Notes: generated from the letters alone by a model not told the origin. Counted from the first letter of the stretch, positions 47,076 to 57,041 are shown. The stretch is 64,000 bases of DNA from CAYJAD01 sp964371505 (GCA_964371505.1 CAYJNG010000001.1:1-64000), one strand, 5' to 3'. A program made the numbers and translations.

Positions 47076-48731
47076 ATGGACGCTACACTGATTGTACGTA
47101 AAGCCTTGCAAGATATAGTGCAAGATATGGGGCTTACCTTCCCCGAAAAGGTAACCATTGAACCACCAAGAGATACCAAGCATGGCGGCGACCTAGCGGC
47201 CAACGTGGCCATGATGTTAGCAAAGGAAGCTAAAATGGCCCCGCGCGCTTTGGCTGAAAGCCTCGCGGAAAAATTGGGCGCCATGCCATTTATAGCCCTT
47301 GTGGAAGTGGCAGGCCCAGGCTTTTTAAATGTGACGCTTAAGGCAGAATTTTGGCAAGAATTCCTCTTACATATGGAAGCACAAGGCCCTGCCTTTGGCG
47401 GCAATGTGGTGGATGAAAAAATAAAAACGCAAGTGGAATACGTATCCGCCAACCCCACAGGCCCCTTGCATATAGGCCATGGTCGCGGCGCTGCGGTGGG
47501 CGATAGTGTGGCAAGAATTTTGCGCTTTGCAGGTCATGAGGTTGCCACTGAGTATTACATTAACGATGCCGGTAATCAAATGCGTTTGCTGGGGTATTCT
47601 GTATGGTTGCGCGCAAGAGAAATTAAAGGCTTACCTGTGGAGTGGCCTGAGTCTTACTATAAAGGCTCGTACATTATAGATATTGCACATGAAGTGCTAG
47701 CTCAAGATGCAGATCTTTTGCAAAAAGATGATACTGTGGCCCAAGATATTTGCTACGAATATGCCATGAATAGTATTATGGATGGCATTAAGCAAGATTT
47801 ACAAGATTTTCGTGTGGGCCATGATGTGTGGTTTTCGGAGAAATCCTTGGTGGAGCGCGGCGCTGTGGATGCGGCCTTTGCTGCCCTTAAAGAAGCCGGC
47901 CTCTCCTATGAAAAAGACGATGCTTTGTGGTTTGCCACGGAAAGCCTTGGCGATGATAAAGACAGAGTACTGCGTAAGTCTGATGGTTCTTTAACCTATT
48001 TTGCTTCAGACATTGCGTATCATCATCATAAATTTGAACGCGGCTTTGACTATCTTATAGATGTGTGGGGCGCGGATCACCATGGCTATATTCCGCGTAT
48101 GCGCGCAGCCATTAGCGCCATTGGGCGTGAGCAAAGCTCTTTTGATGTGGTGCTCATTCAATTGGTAAACTTGCTTGAAAATGGCAAGCCTGTGAGCATG
48201 TCCACCCGTGCGGGCACTTTTGAAACTTTGGCCGATGTGGTTGCTGAAGTGGGCGTGGATGCAGCACGCTTCATGTTCCTATCACGCAAAAGTGACAGCC
48301 CGCTGGACTTTGACCTTGAGCTTGTAAAGCAACGCAGCATGGATAATCCTGTGTATTATGTGCAATATGCCCATGCTAGAATATGTGCTTTATTGCGCCG
48401 CTGTGAAGAAAGAGGCATGACTTTAACCACTAAAACCGCTATGGCAGATGTGGCGCCCTTAATCCATGCCGATGACCTTGCGCTCATTCGTAATGTGGCA
48501 CGCTTTCCCCATGTGGTTAAGCTTGCTGCCAATAATTTAGGGCCGCATTACATTAGTCATTATCTTTCTGAACTTGCAGCAGCTTTGCATAGCTATTATG
48601 GCAAGCATCACATTTTGCAAGAAGAAGATGTGGCCCTTGCCACGGCACGTATGGCTTTATTGCGTACGGCAGGAAATGTGCTTGCCACTGGTTTAGACTT
48701 ATTGGGCGTTTCTGCGCCTGAAGCCATGTAA
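47076..48731 (+). CDS. argS: Arginyl-tRNA synthetase
   Basis: A 551-residue class I synthetase charging tRNA-Arg. The N-terminal additional domain (about 1-110) recognises the tRNA D-loop; the HIGH motif is HIGHGRGAAVGD within SANPTGPLHIGHG, and the typical missing KMSKS is replaced by VSMSTRAGTF, as expected for ArgRS. The DVWGADHHGYIPRM segment and the C-terminal helical anticodon domain (ALHSYYGKHHIL) complete the pattern. ATG 47076 has GAGGAAAAT upstream. It precedes the SPOR and mla genes. Confidence 0.97.
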   Translation: MDATLIVRKALQDIVQDMGLTFPEKVTIEPPRDTKHGGDLAANVAMMLAKEAKMAPRALAESLAEKLGAMPFIALVEVAGPGFLNVTLKAEFWQEFLLHMEAQGPAFGGNVVDEKIKTQVEYVSANPTGPLHIGHGRGAAVGDSVARILRFAGHEVATEYYINDAGNQMRLLGYSVWLRAREIKGLPVEWPESYYKGSYIIDIAHEVLAQDADLLQKDDTVAQDICYEYAMNSIMDGIKQDLQDFRVGHDVWFSEKSLVERGAVDAAFAALKEAGLSYEKDDALWFATESLGDDKDRVLRKSDGSLTYFASDIAYHHHKFERGFDYLIDVWGADHHGYIPRMRAAISAIGREQSSFDVVLIQLVNLLENGKPVSMSTRAGTFETLADVVAEVGVDAARFMFLSRKSDSPLDFDLELVKQRSMDNPVYYVQYAHARICALLRRCEERGMTLTTKTAMADVAPLIHADDLALIRNVARFPHVVKLAANNLGPHYISHYLSELAAALHSYYGKHHILQEEDVALATARMALLRTAGNVLATGLDLLGVSAPEAM

Positions 48732-48754
48732 TGGTATAAAACATAGAGAAAACC

Positions 48755-49570
48755 ATGACACAGAATACAAAGAATACAGAACAAGCGCCTGCTAAACCTT
48801 CCATGAAAGATTTTAGCGTCACGCTGGGTTTTTCTTCTTTAATGACAGCGCTTACGGCACTTGTGGGTTGTGTGGTGGTGGCTTTTATGATGGGTGTTAT
48901 TGTGGGGCGTGATGATACTGCACGCCCCACTTTAGCGCAAATTGTGGCAGAAAAAGAAGCGGCTAAAGCAGCGGAACAAGCCGATGCCCAAGCCGATACT
49001 CAGGGTTCTGGCTCAGCTTCGGGGCAACAGTCTGACCAAGACGCAGGGCAGGTTCTATCACCTTTAGAGCCGGCAAGGGCGCATAAAACTGTTATGTCTG
49101 CTGAAGAACTGAGATATGCTACGGAGTTGAAAGGTAAAGTGGCTGGAGCTGCAAAAGCACCGTCAAAACCTACTGCTGGAGCCAAGCCTGAAGCTACGCA
49201 AAATGCTGCCGCACAAAGTACGCCTTCTTCAACCACGGCTCCCACTGGGGCTTCCACAACGCCAGCCAACGTAACTACTACAGCCACCACAACTTCCTCT
49301 GGCACGCAGGCTCCCTCTGCGTCCAACGCCACGGCTTTGTATGATTACGTGTATCAAGTGGCTTCCTTAAAAAGTGAAGAGTCGGTAGATGTGCTACGCG
49401 CGCAGCTAGAGGGTGAAGGCTTGCGTACTCGCATGGTGAAAAGCGGCGATTACCTTATGGTGCAAGTGCTTATGCGCGGCACCACGCAGCAAGCCAAAGC
49501 TTTGCAAGACCTTATGGTGCAGTTAAAGCTGGGCGCACCGGTACAACAACAAAAGAAGGCTGTGGAATAA
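48755..49570 (+). CDS. SPOR-domain membrane protein
   Basis: A 271-residue single-span protein: cytoplasmic N-terminus, one membrane helix at about residues 27-50 (LTALVGCVVVAFMMGVIVG), a long Ala/Thr/Ser/Pro/Gln-rich periplasmic linker (about 55-190), and a C-terminal SPOR domain (YVYQVASLKSEESVDVLRAQL). SPOR domains bind denuded peptidoglycan at septa, so a cell-division or envelope role is likely. It lies 23 bases after argS and 4 before mlaE, so it may be co-transcribed with the mla genes. Confidence 0.85.
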   Translation: MTQNTKNTEQAPAKPSMKDFSVTLGFSSLMTALTALVGCVVVAFMMGVIVGRDDTARPTLAQIVAEKEAAKAAEQADAQADTQGSGSASGQQSDQDAGQVLSPLEPARAHKTVMSAEELRYATELKGKVAGAAKAPSKPTAGAKPEATQNAAAQSTPSSTTAPTGASTTPANVTTTATTTSSGTQAPSASNATALYDYVYQVASLKSEESVDVLRAQLEGEGLRTRMVKSGDYLMVQVLMRGTTQQAKALQDLMVQLKLGAPVQQQKKAVE

Positions 49571-49574
49571 AAAT

Positions 49575-50363
49575 ATGCTGACTTCTCTATGCGCGAAAGT
49601 GGGGGCAGCCTCTCTTAGTATTGTAGCCACCATGGGCTCTTTGTTTTTATTTCTGCTCATGTCTTGTAAGCAAGCCTTTTCTACGCCGCATCTTTTTTCT
49701 AAATTTCGCCAACAGCTTTACATCATAGGCTCCATGTCGCTTTTTCTTATACTTCTCATAGGGGTATTTTGCGGTATGGTGTTGGGTTTGCAAGGGTACT
49801 ATACCCTTATAAAATTTGGCTCCACAGGCATGCTTGGGGCGGGGGTTGCCTTAACGCTTATTCGAGAGCTTGGCCCCGTGCTTACGGCTATAATGCTTAC
49901 AGGGCGCGCCGGTTCAGCCATGACGGCAGAAATTGGCGTCATGCGTATTTCGGATCAAGTGGACGCCTTGGAGGTGATGGATATTCACCCCATGGGGTAT
50001 TTGGCCACGCCGCGCCTCTTGGCTGGGCTTGTGGCCTTTCCTTTCTTAACAGCCGTGTTTAACGTGGTGGGTATTCTTGGTGGCTATTTAACCGGTGTGC
50101 TTATGCTTGGCATTAATGAAGGGGCGTACTTTTATCAGATTGAAAGCGCCGTGTCTTTGTCTGATGTTATGGGCGGTTTTATAAAGGCCATTACCTTTGG
50201 TATTATTGTTATTACTGTGTGTTGTCACCAAGGCTATTATGCCCATTTGCGCCGTGACAGTGTAGGGCCTGCAGCTGTGGGCAATGCGACTACTTCGGCG
50301 GTGGTTTTGGCCTCCAGTCTTATTCTTGTGGCAGACTATGTGCTCACGTCCTTATTATTGTAG
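49575..50363 (+). CDS. mlaE: Phospholipid ABC transporter permease MlaE
   Basis: The 262-residue inner-membrane permease of the Mla phospholipid transport system. The conserved RAGSAMTAEIGVMRISDQVD signature, followed by DALEVM, is characteristic of MlaE/YrbE, and there are five to six hydrophobic helices. The first gene of mlaE-mlaF-mlaD-mlaC-mlaA. The Mla system keeps the outer leaflet of the outer membrane free of phospholipid by retrograde (or, in some views, anterograde) transport. Confidence 0.95.
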   Translation: MLTSLCAKVGAASLSIVATMGSLFLFLLMSCKQAFSTPHLFSKFRQQLYIIGSMSLFLILLIGVFCGMVLGLQGYYTLIKFGSTGMLGAGVALTLIRELGPVLTAIMLTGRAGSAMTAEIGVMRISDQVDALEVMDIHPMGYLATPRLLAGLVAFPFLTAVFNVVGILGGYLTGVLMLGINEGAYFYQIESAVSLSDVMGGFIKAITFGIIVITVCCHQGYYAHLRRDSVGPAAVGNATTSAVVLASSLILVADYVLTSLLL

Positions 50364-50370
50364 GTGAAAC

Positions 50371-51186
50371 ATGCAAGATACCACCATCACATTAGAAAAT
50401 TGCACCATAGGTTATGATGACCATGTGGTTGTACGCGGTATAAATGCCCATTTGCCGCAAGGTAAAATTTCTGTCATCCTTGGCGGTTCCGGCAGTGGAA
50501 AATCGACGCTCTTGCGCCATCTGGTGGGCTTGTCGCGCCCCAGTGCAGGAAAGGTTTTGTTAGGTTCTACAGATTTTTTTGCTTTGCCCGATAAAGAGTT
50601 TCGGCGCATGCGCCGGCGCATGGGCATGCTTTTTCAAGACGGCGCATTGCTTGGGGCACTAAATCTTTTGGATAATGTGTCTTTGCCTTTGCACGAGCAT
50701 ACAAATTTATCGCAAGATTGCATTCATAAAGCTGCATTACGTACCTTGCGATTGGTGGGCTTAGAGGAATTTGCGCAATTTTACCCCAGCCAACTTTCCG
50801 GCGGCATGCGCAAAAGGGCTGGCCTTGCCCGCGCTATCATTACCGATCCACCCGTGTTGTTTTGTGATGAACCCACATCGGGCTTAGATCCCATTACCGC
50901 AGCGCAAATGGATCAATTACTCTTGGATATGAAAAAAGCTTTTCCGCGCATGACCATGGTGGTGGTAAGCCATGACCTCGCCAGTATTGAACGCATAGCT
51001 GACCATGCACTGGTGTTGCACGCAGGGGAGCTTGCCTTTTGCGGGCCATGGGAAGAGCTTAAAAAGGCTCAAGACAGTTATATACAAGATTTTCTTTTGC
51101 GCAGAGCAGAGCCTTTGGCGCAAGGGCATTTCGAAGAGCAAGACCCTGCCGTACAAGCGGCTTTGCAAGCTTGGATGCAGGAATAA
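50371..51186 (+). CDS. mlaF: Phospholipid ABC transporter ATPase MlaF
   Basis: The ATPase that drives the MlaE permease. The 271-residue protein shows Walker A GGSGSGKSTLL, the family's LFQDGALLGALNLLDNV Q-loop segment, signature LSGGMRKRAGLARAI and Walker B LFCDEPTSGLDP. AGGTGAAAC lies before ATG 50371, 7 bases after mlaE. A C-terminal extension (about 25 residues) rich in Glu and Gln follows the domain. Confidence 0.95.
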   Translation: MQDTTITLENCTIGYDDHVVVRGINAHLPQGKISVILGGSGSGKSTLLRHLVGLSRPSAGKVLLGSTDFFALPDKEFRRMRRRMGMLFQDGALLGALNLLDNVSLPLHEHTNLSQDCIHKAALRTLRLVGLEEFAQFYPSQLSGGMRKRAGLARAIITDPPVLFCDEPTSGLDPITAAQMDQLLLDMKKAFPRMTMVVVSHDLASIERIADHALVLHAGELAFCGPWEELKKAQDSYIQDFLLRRAEPLAQGHFEEQDPAVQAALQAWMQE

Positions 51187-51204
51187 GAAGTAAGAAAAGA
51201 GGGT

Positions 51205-51651
51205 ATGATGAAAACATCTCGTGAAATAAATGTGGGCATTTTTGTCTTGTTGGGCTTGCTGTGTATTGGCTATCTCACCATAAAATTAGGCAAAATGGAA
51301 GTTATAGGCGGTGATGGCTATACAGTGGAAGCGCATTTTTCTTCTGTATCCGGATTGCGCGTAGGTGCCAGCATTGAAATTGCCGGTGTAGGCGTAGGCC
51401 GAGTGTCTTCCATTGGCCTTGATGCAGAACGTGGTCAAGCTGTGGTGACATTGTATGTGAATAATGGTATCAAGCTTACGGAAGATACTATTGCTTCGGT
51501 AAAAACTAGCGGACTTATTGGAGATAAATATATTAGCCTTGCTCCTGGCGGTTCTGATGTGTATTTGGAGCCAGGAGATGCCATTGTGGATACGGAATCT
51601 GCGGTGGATTTAGAATCTATTATAGGAAAATTCGCCTTTGGAGGTGTGTAA
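51205..51651 (+). CDS. mlaD: Mla-system MCE-domain lipoprotein/membrane subunit MlaD
   Basis: The 148-residue periplasmic MCE subunit, anchored by one helix near its start (REINVGIFVLLGLLCIGYLTI). The MCE core is the following GYTVEAHFSSVSGLRVGASIEIAGVGVGRV, then GLIGDKYISLAPGG. MCE hexamers form the lipid channel between MlaEF and periplasmic MlaC. Two adjacent ATGs (51205, 51208) are possible starts; GAGGG lies very close, favouring the second slightly. The stop codon overlaps the mlaC start by one base. Confidence 0.95.
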   Translation: MMKTSREINVGIFVLLGLLCIGYLTIKLGKMEVIGGDGYTVEAHFSSVSGLRVGASIEIAGVGVGRVSSIGLDAERGQAVVTLYVNNGIKLTEDTIASVKTSGLIGDKYISLAPGGSDVYLEPGDAIVDTESAVDLESIIGKFAFGGV

Positions 51652-52292
51652 TGCGTCGTTCTTTATTTTCGTCTTTAGCATTGTTAGCAGTACTTATTAT
51701 GTGTCTTCCTGTGGTGGCCACCGGCTCTACCAATCCTGCCGATGCACAAACAAGTTTACAAACGTCGGTGAGCCGCATTTTAGGCTTCATTCAATCTCCG
51801 GGCTATGCTAACCCTGCAACTCGTCAAAGTTTAAACGCTTCCATTGAAAAGGAAGTGTATGCTATTTTTGATTTTGATGAGTTTTCCATGCGCACCGTGG
51901 GCGCCTTTTGGAAGCAATTTAGCCCAAAGCAAAAGCAAGACTTCACCAAGGCTTTTTCTGACTTGCTTTTTGCAACCTATCTTGGCCGCATAGAAGGCTA
52001 TAATGGGGAAAAGGTGCTGTATGATGGCTTTGTTAGCGGGAATAACGGTAAGCGCGTGGAAGTGCGCACTGTAATAAATTTAAAGGGTAATACTAAAATT
52101 CCTTTAAATTATCGCATGCTTCCAAAAAATGGTAAATGGGTTGTGTATGATGTACTTGTGGAAGGTGTGAGCCTTGTGAAGAATTATCGCACGCAATTTA
52201 ATGACGCTTTACAAAGCGGTTCCCCTGAGGCGCTTATTGCACGCGTGAAGGAAAGAGCCGCTGCCATGAAGAGTGCTTCCCATGCAAAATAA
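51651..52292 (+). CDS. mlaC: Periplasmic phospholipid-binding protein MlaC
   Basis: Carries phospholipids across the periplasm between MlaA and MlaFED. The 213-residue protein has a signal peptide (residues 1-24, ending near VATGSTN), then the MlaC-typical YAIFDFDEFSMRTVGAFWKQ and LLFATYLGRIEGYNG. The C-terminus ends in lysine-rich KERAAAMKS. It overlaps mlaD by one base and mlaA by 11 bases. Confidence 0.94.
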   Translation: MRRSLFSSLALLAVLIMCLPVVATGSTNPADAQTSLQTSVSRILGFIQSPGYANPATRQSLNASIEKEVYAIFDFDEFSMRTVGAFWKQFSPKQKQDFTKAFSDLLFATYLGRIEGYNGEKVLYDGFVSGNNGKRVEVRTVINLKGNTKIPLNYRMLPKNGKWVVYDVLVEGVSLVKNYRTQFNDALQSGSPEALIARVKERAAAMKSASHAK

Positions 52293-53100
52293 AAGCTTAC
52301 GACTCATACTGGCCTTGTGGCTATTTTTGGGCACGGTGGGGGCAGGGCAAGTTTTTGCGGCTTCCATGGTGCATTCGGCAGGGCAGGCCGGCTATAAGCA
52401 AGGCACTTTGCAACAATCAGCCGTGGTGCAAGAGTTAGAAGGGGGCTTTGGCGGCGATCTTGATGATTATGATGTGATTCCCATTCAAGGTATTGCCGAT
52501 CCTCTGGAGCCATGGAATAGGTTTTGGTTTGGCTTTAATGATATTTTTTATATGCATATAGCCAACCCTGTATATAGTGCCTATGACTATGTCATGCCGG
52601 ATCAAGTGCAAGGTGGATTAAGTAATTTTTTTAACAACTTGCTTTTCCCTGTGCGCTTTGTCAATGCGCTGTTGCAAGGTAAGGTGCAGCTGGCAGGGGT
52701 AGAATTTGGCCGGTTTATGATCAATACCACCGTGGGTATGGCTGGTTTTATTGATGTGGCTGCGCGCCATAAAACCGTGGTGCCCTATACGCGCGATGGG
52801 GAGGATTTTGGCCAAACTTTGGGAGCTTGGGGCGTTGGACAAGGTTTTTATGTGGTGTGGCCCATTCTGGGGCCAAGCTCAGCCCGTGGTTCTGTAGGAA
52901 CCGCAGTGGATTTTTTCATAGATCCTACCTTCTTTTTAGACCCCACCTATATTTCTACAGGGGTGCGTGCCGGCCTTGAGTTTAATGATTTAAACAGCGT
53001 GCTTGCTTTGTATGGGGATGCTAAGTCGGTGGCGGTGGACCCTTATGTGGCCATGCGCGAAGCCTATGCGGCCTATCGCAAACAGCAAATTTTTCATTAA
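52282..53100 (+). CDS. mlaA: Outer-membrane lipid asymmetry protein MlaA (VacJ)
   Basis: MlaA removes phospholipids from the outer leaflet of the outer membrane. The 272-residue protein begins with a signal sequence (residues 1-20) but the lipobox Cys of VacJ lipoproteins is not evident. The family pattern is clear: DPLEPWNRFWFGFNDIFYM, INTTVGMAGFIDVA, DFGQTLGAWGVG and YFVLPILGPSSARGS-like (here YVVWPILGPSSARGS). The ATG at 52282 lies inside mlaC. It is the last gene of the operon, followed by a terminator. Confidence 0.94.
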   Translation: MQNKSLRLILALWLFLGTVGAGQVFAASMVHSAGQAGYKQGTLQQSAVVQELEGGFGGDLDDYDVIPIQGIADPLEPWNRFWFGFNDIFYMHIANPVYSAYDYVMPDQVQGGLSNFFNNLLFPVRFVNALLQGKVQLAGVEFGRFMINTTVGMAGFIDVAARHKTVVPYTRDGEDFGQTLGAWGVGQGFYVVWPILGPSSARGSVGTAVDFFIDPTFFLDPTYISTGVRAGLEFNDLNSVLALYGDAKSVAVDPYVAMREAYAAYRKQQIFH

Positions 53101-53122
53101 TAGACAGTTGAAAAAATATTCT

Positions 53123-53153
53123 AAGGATAGGCTTTAGGGCCTATCCTTTTTTT
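53123..53153 (+). terminator. Rho-independent terminator of the mla operon
   Basis: AAGGATAGG pairs with CCTATCCTT, followed by a run of seven T at 53147-53153. Confidence 0.92.
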
Positions 53154-53267
53154 GTGTAAAAATGTTTGCAAAAGTAAGCTTAGATTAGCCTTGTATAGAC
53201 GGGGCTACTTGCTTTTATGTTGGAAAGACTTATAGTTCCTTGTGACATTTTATCAAAAGGAGATAGT

Positions 53268-55952
53268 ATGTTTTTTTCATATACACATAAAACTTTAGCC
53301 TCATTGTGCATGGGAGTATGTATGCTTGGAACCTCATTGGGGCATGCCAGTGCCAATAGCGTTAGCGCAGCACAGGCAGATAAAAAAGGCGAAGCGCAAG
53401 CGCAAGCTTTATTGCAAGACTCAAGGCATATAACGAAGCTAAAAAACGGCCTCACAGTGCTGGTTATAGAAGATGAGCGCTTTCCCCTTGTTTCCACACG
53501 TCTGTATGTGAAGGCAGGCTCTGCGTACGAAACACCGCAAGATGCAGGCATTAGCCATGTGCTAGAGCATATGGTGTTTAAAGGCACACAAAAAAGACCT
53601 AAGGGCGCCATTTCTCAAGAAGTAGAAGCTGCCGGCGGCTATTTAAATGCTGCCACCTCCTTTGACTATACAGTCTATCAAACAGACTTACCTGCAAAGC
53701 ATTGGGCTTTAAGCCTTGATATAGTCAAAGATATGGCCTTTTATCCTACCTTAGACGCGGCGGAGTTAGAGTCGGAAAAGCAGGTTATTTTATCAGAGTT
53801 GCAGCGCGGCAATGATAACCCTGCGCAAAGAATTTTTAAAGAGCTACACACCAATGCTTTAAAGGGCACGCCTTATGATCATCCCATCATAGGGTACGAA
53901 GACACCATTAAGGCTGTAACACCGGCCTCCATGCGCGCTTATATTGCTAAATATTACCAACCACAAAACATGCTTTTGGTGGTGGTAGGTAATGTGCAGG
54001 CCAAAGATGTGCTTGAGGAAAGTCAAAAGCTTTTTGGGCAGTTGAAAAACACCTCACTGCTGCATCCTGTACAAGCCATTGATGCTCAAAAACTTAACTC
54101 TGCGCAGATAAATATACAAGAAGGTCAGTGGAATAAGGTTTACTTGGGCATGGCTTTACCTGTACCTGGTTCTGCTGATGTGCGTAGCGTTCCCCTTGAT
54201 ATATTGACCATGGTCATGGGCGGCGATGCTACTTCTTATTTATATAAAAAATACAAATACGAAAAGCAGCTTGTGGATAGTATTTCTGTGTCCAATTACG
54301 GCTTTGAGCGAGTGGGGCTTGTGTATTTTACCGTACAGCTTGATGCGGAAAATGTGGAAGCCTTTTGGAAAGAGTTTATGGCGGATATGGCTTCCCTGAA
54401 GGCCACAGCTTTTACTGAAAAGGATATTGCACGCGCGCAGTTGCGCCTTGAAGATAGTACCCATAGAGCTAAAGAAACGTTATCCGGCCTGGCCTCTTGG
54501 AAGGGCTATTCTGAGCTTTTCCTTGATGGTGAACAAGGGGAGAGGAACATGCTTGCGGTTATTGCAGATGTAAACCAAGAGCAATTGCAAGAAGCCCTAA
54601 ATACATGGTTTACGCCGCAGCGTTTAAGCGTGGCTGTGCTTGCCCCTACAGGGACTAAGCTTCCGGACTTGCAGGCCGTGTTACAAAAAGAATGGCCTGC
54701 CCCCAAGCAAGAAAATGTAGGCCTTGCTGCCAAGGCCACAGGCAAAAAGCAAGTGGTGGACCTTGGTGATGGACGCCAAGTGGTGCTTATTCCAGATGCT
54801 ACCATGCCCTATACGGCTGTGGATTTTTATATGACAGGGGGCAATAGTTTAAGCGGTAAGCGCCAAGGGCTTGCGGCTTTAACGGCTTCTGTTTTAACGG
54901 CGGGCACCAAGAGCATGACTTCTCCGCAAATAGACACCTTCCTTGCGGAGCGTGTTTCCTCCATGGGGGCAGGAAGTGGGCGCCAAGTATTTTGGTTTTC
55001 CATGAAGCAGCCCACACGTTTTAATGCCGATATGTTTGGCCTTATGAAGGACGTGCTAACTGAGCCGGCCTTTAGCGTCGAAGAAGTGGAAAGAGAGAAA
55101 AATAATCAAATGGCTGCCATTGCCTCGCGAGATGATCAACCTTTAGGCTTGGCTTTTTCTAAAATGGCACCTTTTCTTTTTGGGGAAGAGCATCCGTACG
55201 GCTTTAAAAACTTAGGCGATGCAGCCACTGTAAAAGCCTATACCCAGCAAGATATTGTGGACTTTTGGAAAAATCAATCACAGCAGCCTTGGGTTTTGTC
55301 TGTGGCAGGAGATTTTGATACGGAAGCCGTATTAGCCTTTGCACGTTCCTTGCCCAAGCCCAGTGTGGCTACGCAAGAAGTTGCGGCTCCCACTTGGGGC
55401 ACAGAAAAGGCCTTAACGGTAGCTGTGCCCGGTCGTGAGCAGGCGCATCATATGCTTGTTTTTAAAACAGTGCCCAATAGCCATGAAGATGCGGCAGCCT
55501 TAGAGTTGTTACAATTGGCTCTTGCTGGACAAAGCGGTATTCTTTTTAATGAATTGCGCGACAAACAAGGCCTTGGGTATTCGGTAACAGCGCAAAAATC
55601 CTTTTTCCCCACCACAGGCTATATGCTCTTTTATATAGGCACAGAGCCAGATAAAGTGCAGCAAGCCCATGAAGGCTTTAAAGGGGTGGTGCATGATTTG
55701 CAAAAGAATCTTTTGCCTGAAGCCTTGCTGCAAAGGGCTAAAAATCAAATGGAAGGGGATTTTTACCGTGATGCACAAAGTTTGAAATCTCGCTCCGGTG
55801 AGGCCGCCGTGCGTGCCATCTTGGGGCAAGATGTGGACTTTAGAAAGCACTTTATTGAAAAGGCCAAAAAGGTGAGCCCAGAAGATGTGCGCCGTGTGGC
55901 CCAAAAGTATTTGGACTGGGATAATGCCTATGTGGTGGATGTCACCCCATAG
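53268..55952 (+). CDS. M16-family zinc metallopeptidase, two-domain, exported
   Basis: An 894-residue exported peptidase with a duplicated M16 fold. A signal peptide (1-30, ends GHASA) precedes the first half. Zinc motif HVLEHMVFKGT (HxxEH inverted zincin site) is complete, with the downstream Glu in ESEKQVILSEL. The second M16 half (about 470-890) is catalytically inactive and contains GQSGILFNELRDKQGLGY as in pitrilysin-type proteins. ATG 53268 has AAAGGAGATAGT upstream. It likely degrades peptides in the periplasm; the gene is monocistronic between terminators. Confidence 0.92.
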   Translation: MFFSYTHKTLASLCMGVCMLGTSLGHASANSVSAAQADKKGEAQAQALLQDSRHITKLKNGLTVLVIEDERFPLVSTRLYVKAGSAYETPQDAGISHVLEHMVFKGTQKRPKGAISQEVEAAGGYLNAATSFDYTVYQTDLPAKHWALSLDIVKDMAFYPTLDAAELESEKQVILSELQRGNDNPAQRIFKELHTNALKGTPYDHPIIGYEDTIKAVTPASMRAYIAKYYQPQNMLLVVVGNVQAKDVLEESQKLFGQLKNTSLLHPVQAIDAQKLNSAQINIQEGQWNKVYLGMALPVPGSADVRSVPLDILTMVMGGDATSYLYKKYKYEKQLVDSISVSNYGFERVGLVYFTVQLDAENVEAFWKEFMADMASLKATAFTEKDIARAQLRLEDSTHRAKETLSGLASWKGYSELFLDGEQGERNMLAVIADVNQEQLQEALNTWFTPQRLSVAVLAPTGTKLPDLQAVLQKEWPAPKQENVGLAAKATGKKQVVDLGDGRQVVLIPDATMPYTAVDFYMTGGNSLSGKRQGLAALTASVLTAGTKSMTSPQIDTFLAERVSSMGAGSGRQVFWFSMKQPTRFNADMFGLMKDVLTEPAFSVEEVEREKNNQMAAIASRDDQPLGLAFSKMAPFLFGEEHPYGFKNLGDAATVKAYTQQDIVDFWKNQSQQPWVLSVAGDFDTEAVLAFARSLPKPSVATQEVAAPTWGTEKALTVAVPGREQAHHMLVFKTVPNSHEDAAALELLQLALAGQSGILFNELRDKQGLGYSVTAQKSFFPTTGYMLFYIGTEPDKVQQAHEGFKGVVHDLQKNLLPEALLQRAKNQMEGDFYRDAQSLKSRSGEAAVRAILGQDVDFRKHFIEKAKKVSPEDVRRVAQKYLDWDNAYVVDVTP

Positions 55953-55991
55953 AGCATAGCAAGGGCGCTGTTGCGCGTATTGCGTTATGCA

Positions 55992-56026
55992 AAGCCTCTT
56001 TGTGCACATCTTGCGCGAAGGGGCTT
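55992..56026 (+). terminator. Probable terminator after the M16 gene
   Basis: AAGCCTCTT pairs with AAGGGGCTT (one mismatch), with weak inner pairing and TTTTTC following. About 40 bases after the M16 stop. Confidence 0.6.
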
Positions 56027-56051
56027 TTTCTTTAGGTAAGAGAGTGCGTTT

Positions 56052-57041
56052 TTATGTATGTAGGGATTTTAGGCAAAAGTGGAGATGGCATAGCTTATGG
56101 GCTTTATCCCCATGGGCTAAAAAGGGCTGTAAAATTTCAAGTGCGCTGCTTTTGTGGCCTAACTTTGCCAAGAGCAAGGCCTTGGCGTAGAAGGGAAATT
56201 CTAAATCCTGTAAGCTAATATTTTTTCCTTGCTTTTGTTTTTGTACAACAAGTTGTAAGGATTTTTCATTGGCGGTGAATTGCTCTTCTGCTTCTTTACG
56301 AGGCATAACATCATCTCGTAAAAAATGGAGAACAGCTTGCTCATGCAGTTTTTCTTCTTCTTGCAATAAGGCACGCGCATTACTTTTAGCCAGATTATGC
56401 TCGTAGGAAAGGAATAGCCCTAGCATTTTAGGAATATGTAAGAAAGGATAGCGCTGCGACATGCGTAACCACATGTCATAATCTCCGGCTATGGTGAAGC
56501 TCTCGTCAAAATAACCTACCTCTTCATGCACGGAGCGCCGCCACATGGGTTGCGGGCCGGCTAAGCAGGCATACATAAGGCGCACATGGCTGTATGCTGG
56601 CTGCACAAGCCTGCCAAGCAGCGGGGCTGCATCAAAGGTGGCGTTTTCTTGCGCTGTAACGCGGCAATTGGCATAGGCAAGGGCCACATGGGGGTTGAGA
56701 TCTAAAGCTGTAGCAAGGGTTTCAAGGGCGTGTGGGGCGTGCCTATCATCGGCATTGGCATTGGTAATGTAAGAGCCGCGGGCCATGTGTAAAGCTCTAT
56801 TCCATGAGGCATACAAGGTTTCGCGTTGTGCTGTGCGGTAGTAAAGAATATTATCGTATTTTTTGGTGTATTCTTCGATGATACTACGCTCATTTTGCGG
56901 TGAACAAGCGTCTATGATGATGATTTCTGTTTGTGCAAAGATGCTTTGCCCTAGCAAATCTTCTAAACAGCCGCGTATAAATCGCTCGGCATTATAGAGC
57001 GAAACTAGGGCAGTGACTTTATAAGGGCTAGCGTGTGACAT
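56052..57041 (-). CDS. Family 2 glycosyltransferase
   Basis: A 329-residue GT-A-type glycosyltransferase. The nucleotide-binding start is TALVSLYNAERFIRGCLEDL, IIIIDACSPQ follows, and the metal-binding motif is NANADDRH. A later GYFDESFTIAGDYDMWLRMS contains the acceptor/catalytic acidic pair common to this family. The C-terminal 100 residues are helical with a TPR-like feel (ALLLAKLGHKSSALEIL). No membrane segment. The acceptor is unknown; it stands alone rather than inside a polysaccharide cluster. Confidence 0.88.
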   Translation of the reverse strand: MSHASPYKVTALVSLYNAERFIRGCLEDLLGQSIFAQTEIIIIDACSPQNERSIIEEYTKKYDNILYYRTAQRETLYASWNRALHMARGSYITNANADDRHAPHALETLATALDLNPHVALAYANCRVTAQENATFDAAPLLGRLVQPAYSHVRLMYACLAGPQPMWRRSVHEEVGYFDESFTIAGDYDMWLRMSQRYPFLHIPKMLGLFLSYEHNLAKSNARALLQEEEKLHEQAVLHFLRDDVMPRKEAEEQFTANEKSLQLVVQKQKQGKNISLQDLEFPFYAKALLLAKLGHKSSALEILQPFLAHGDKAHKLCHLHFCLKSLHT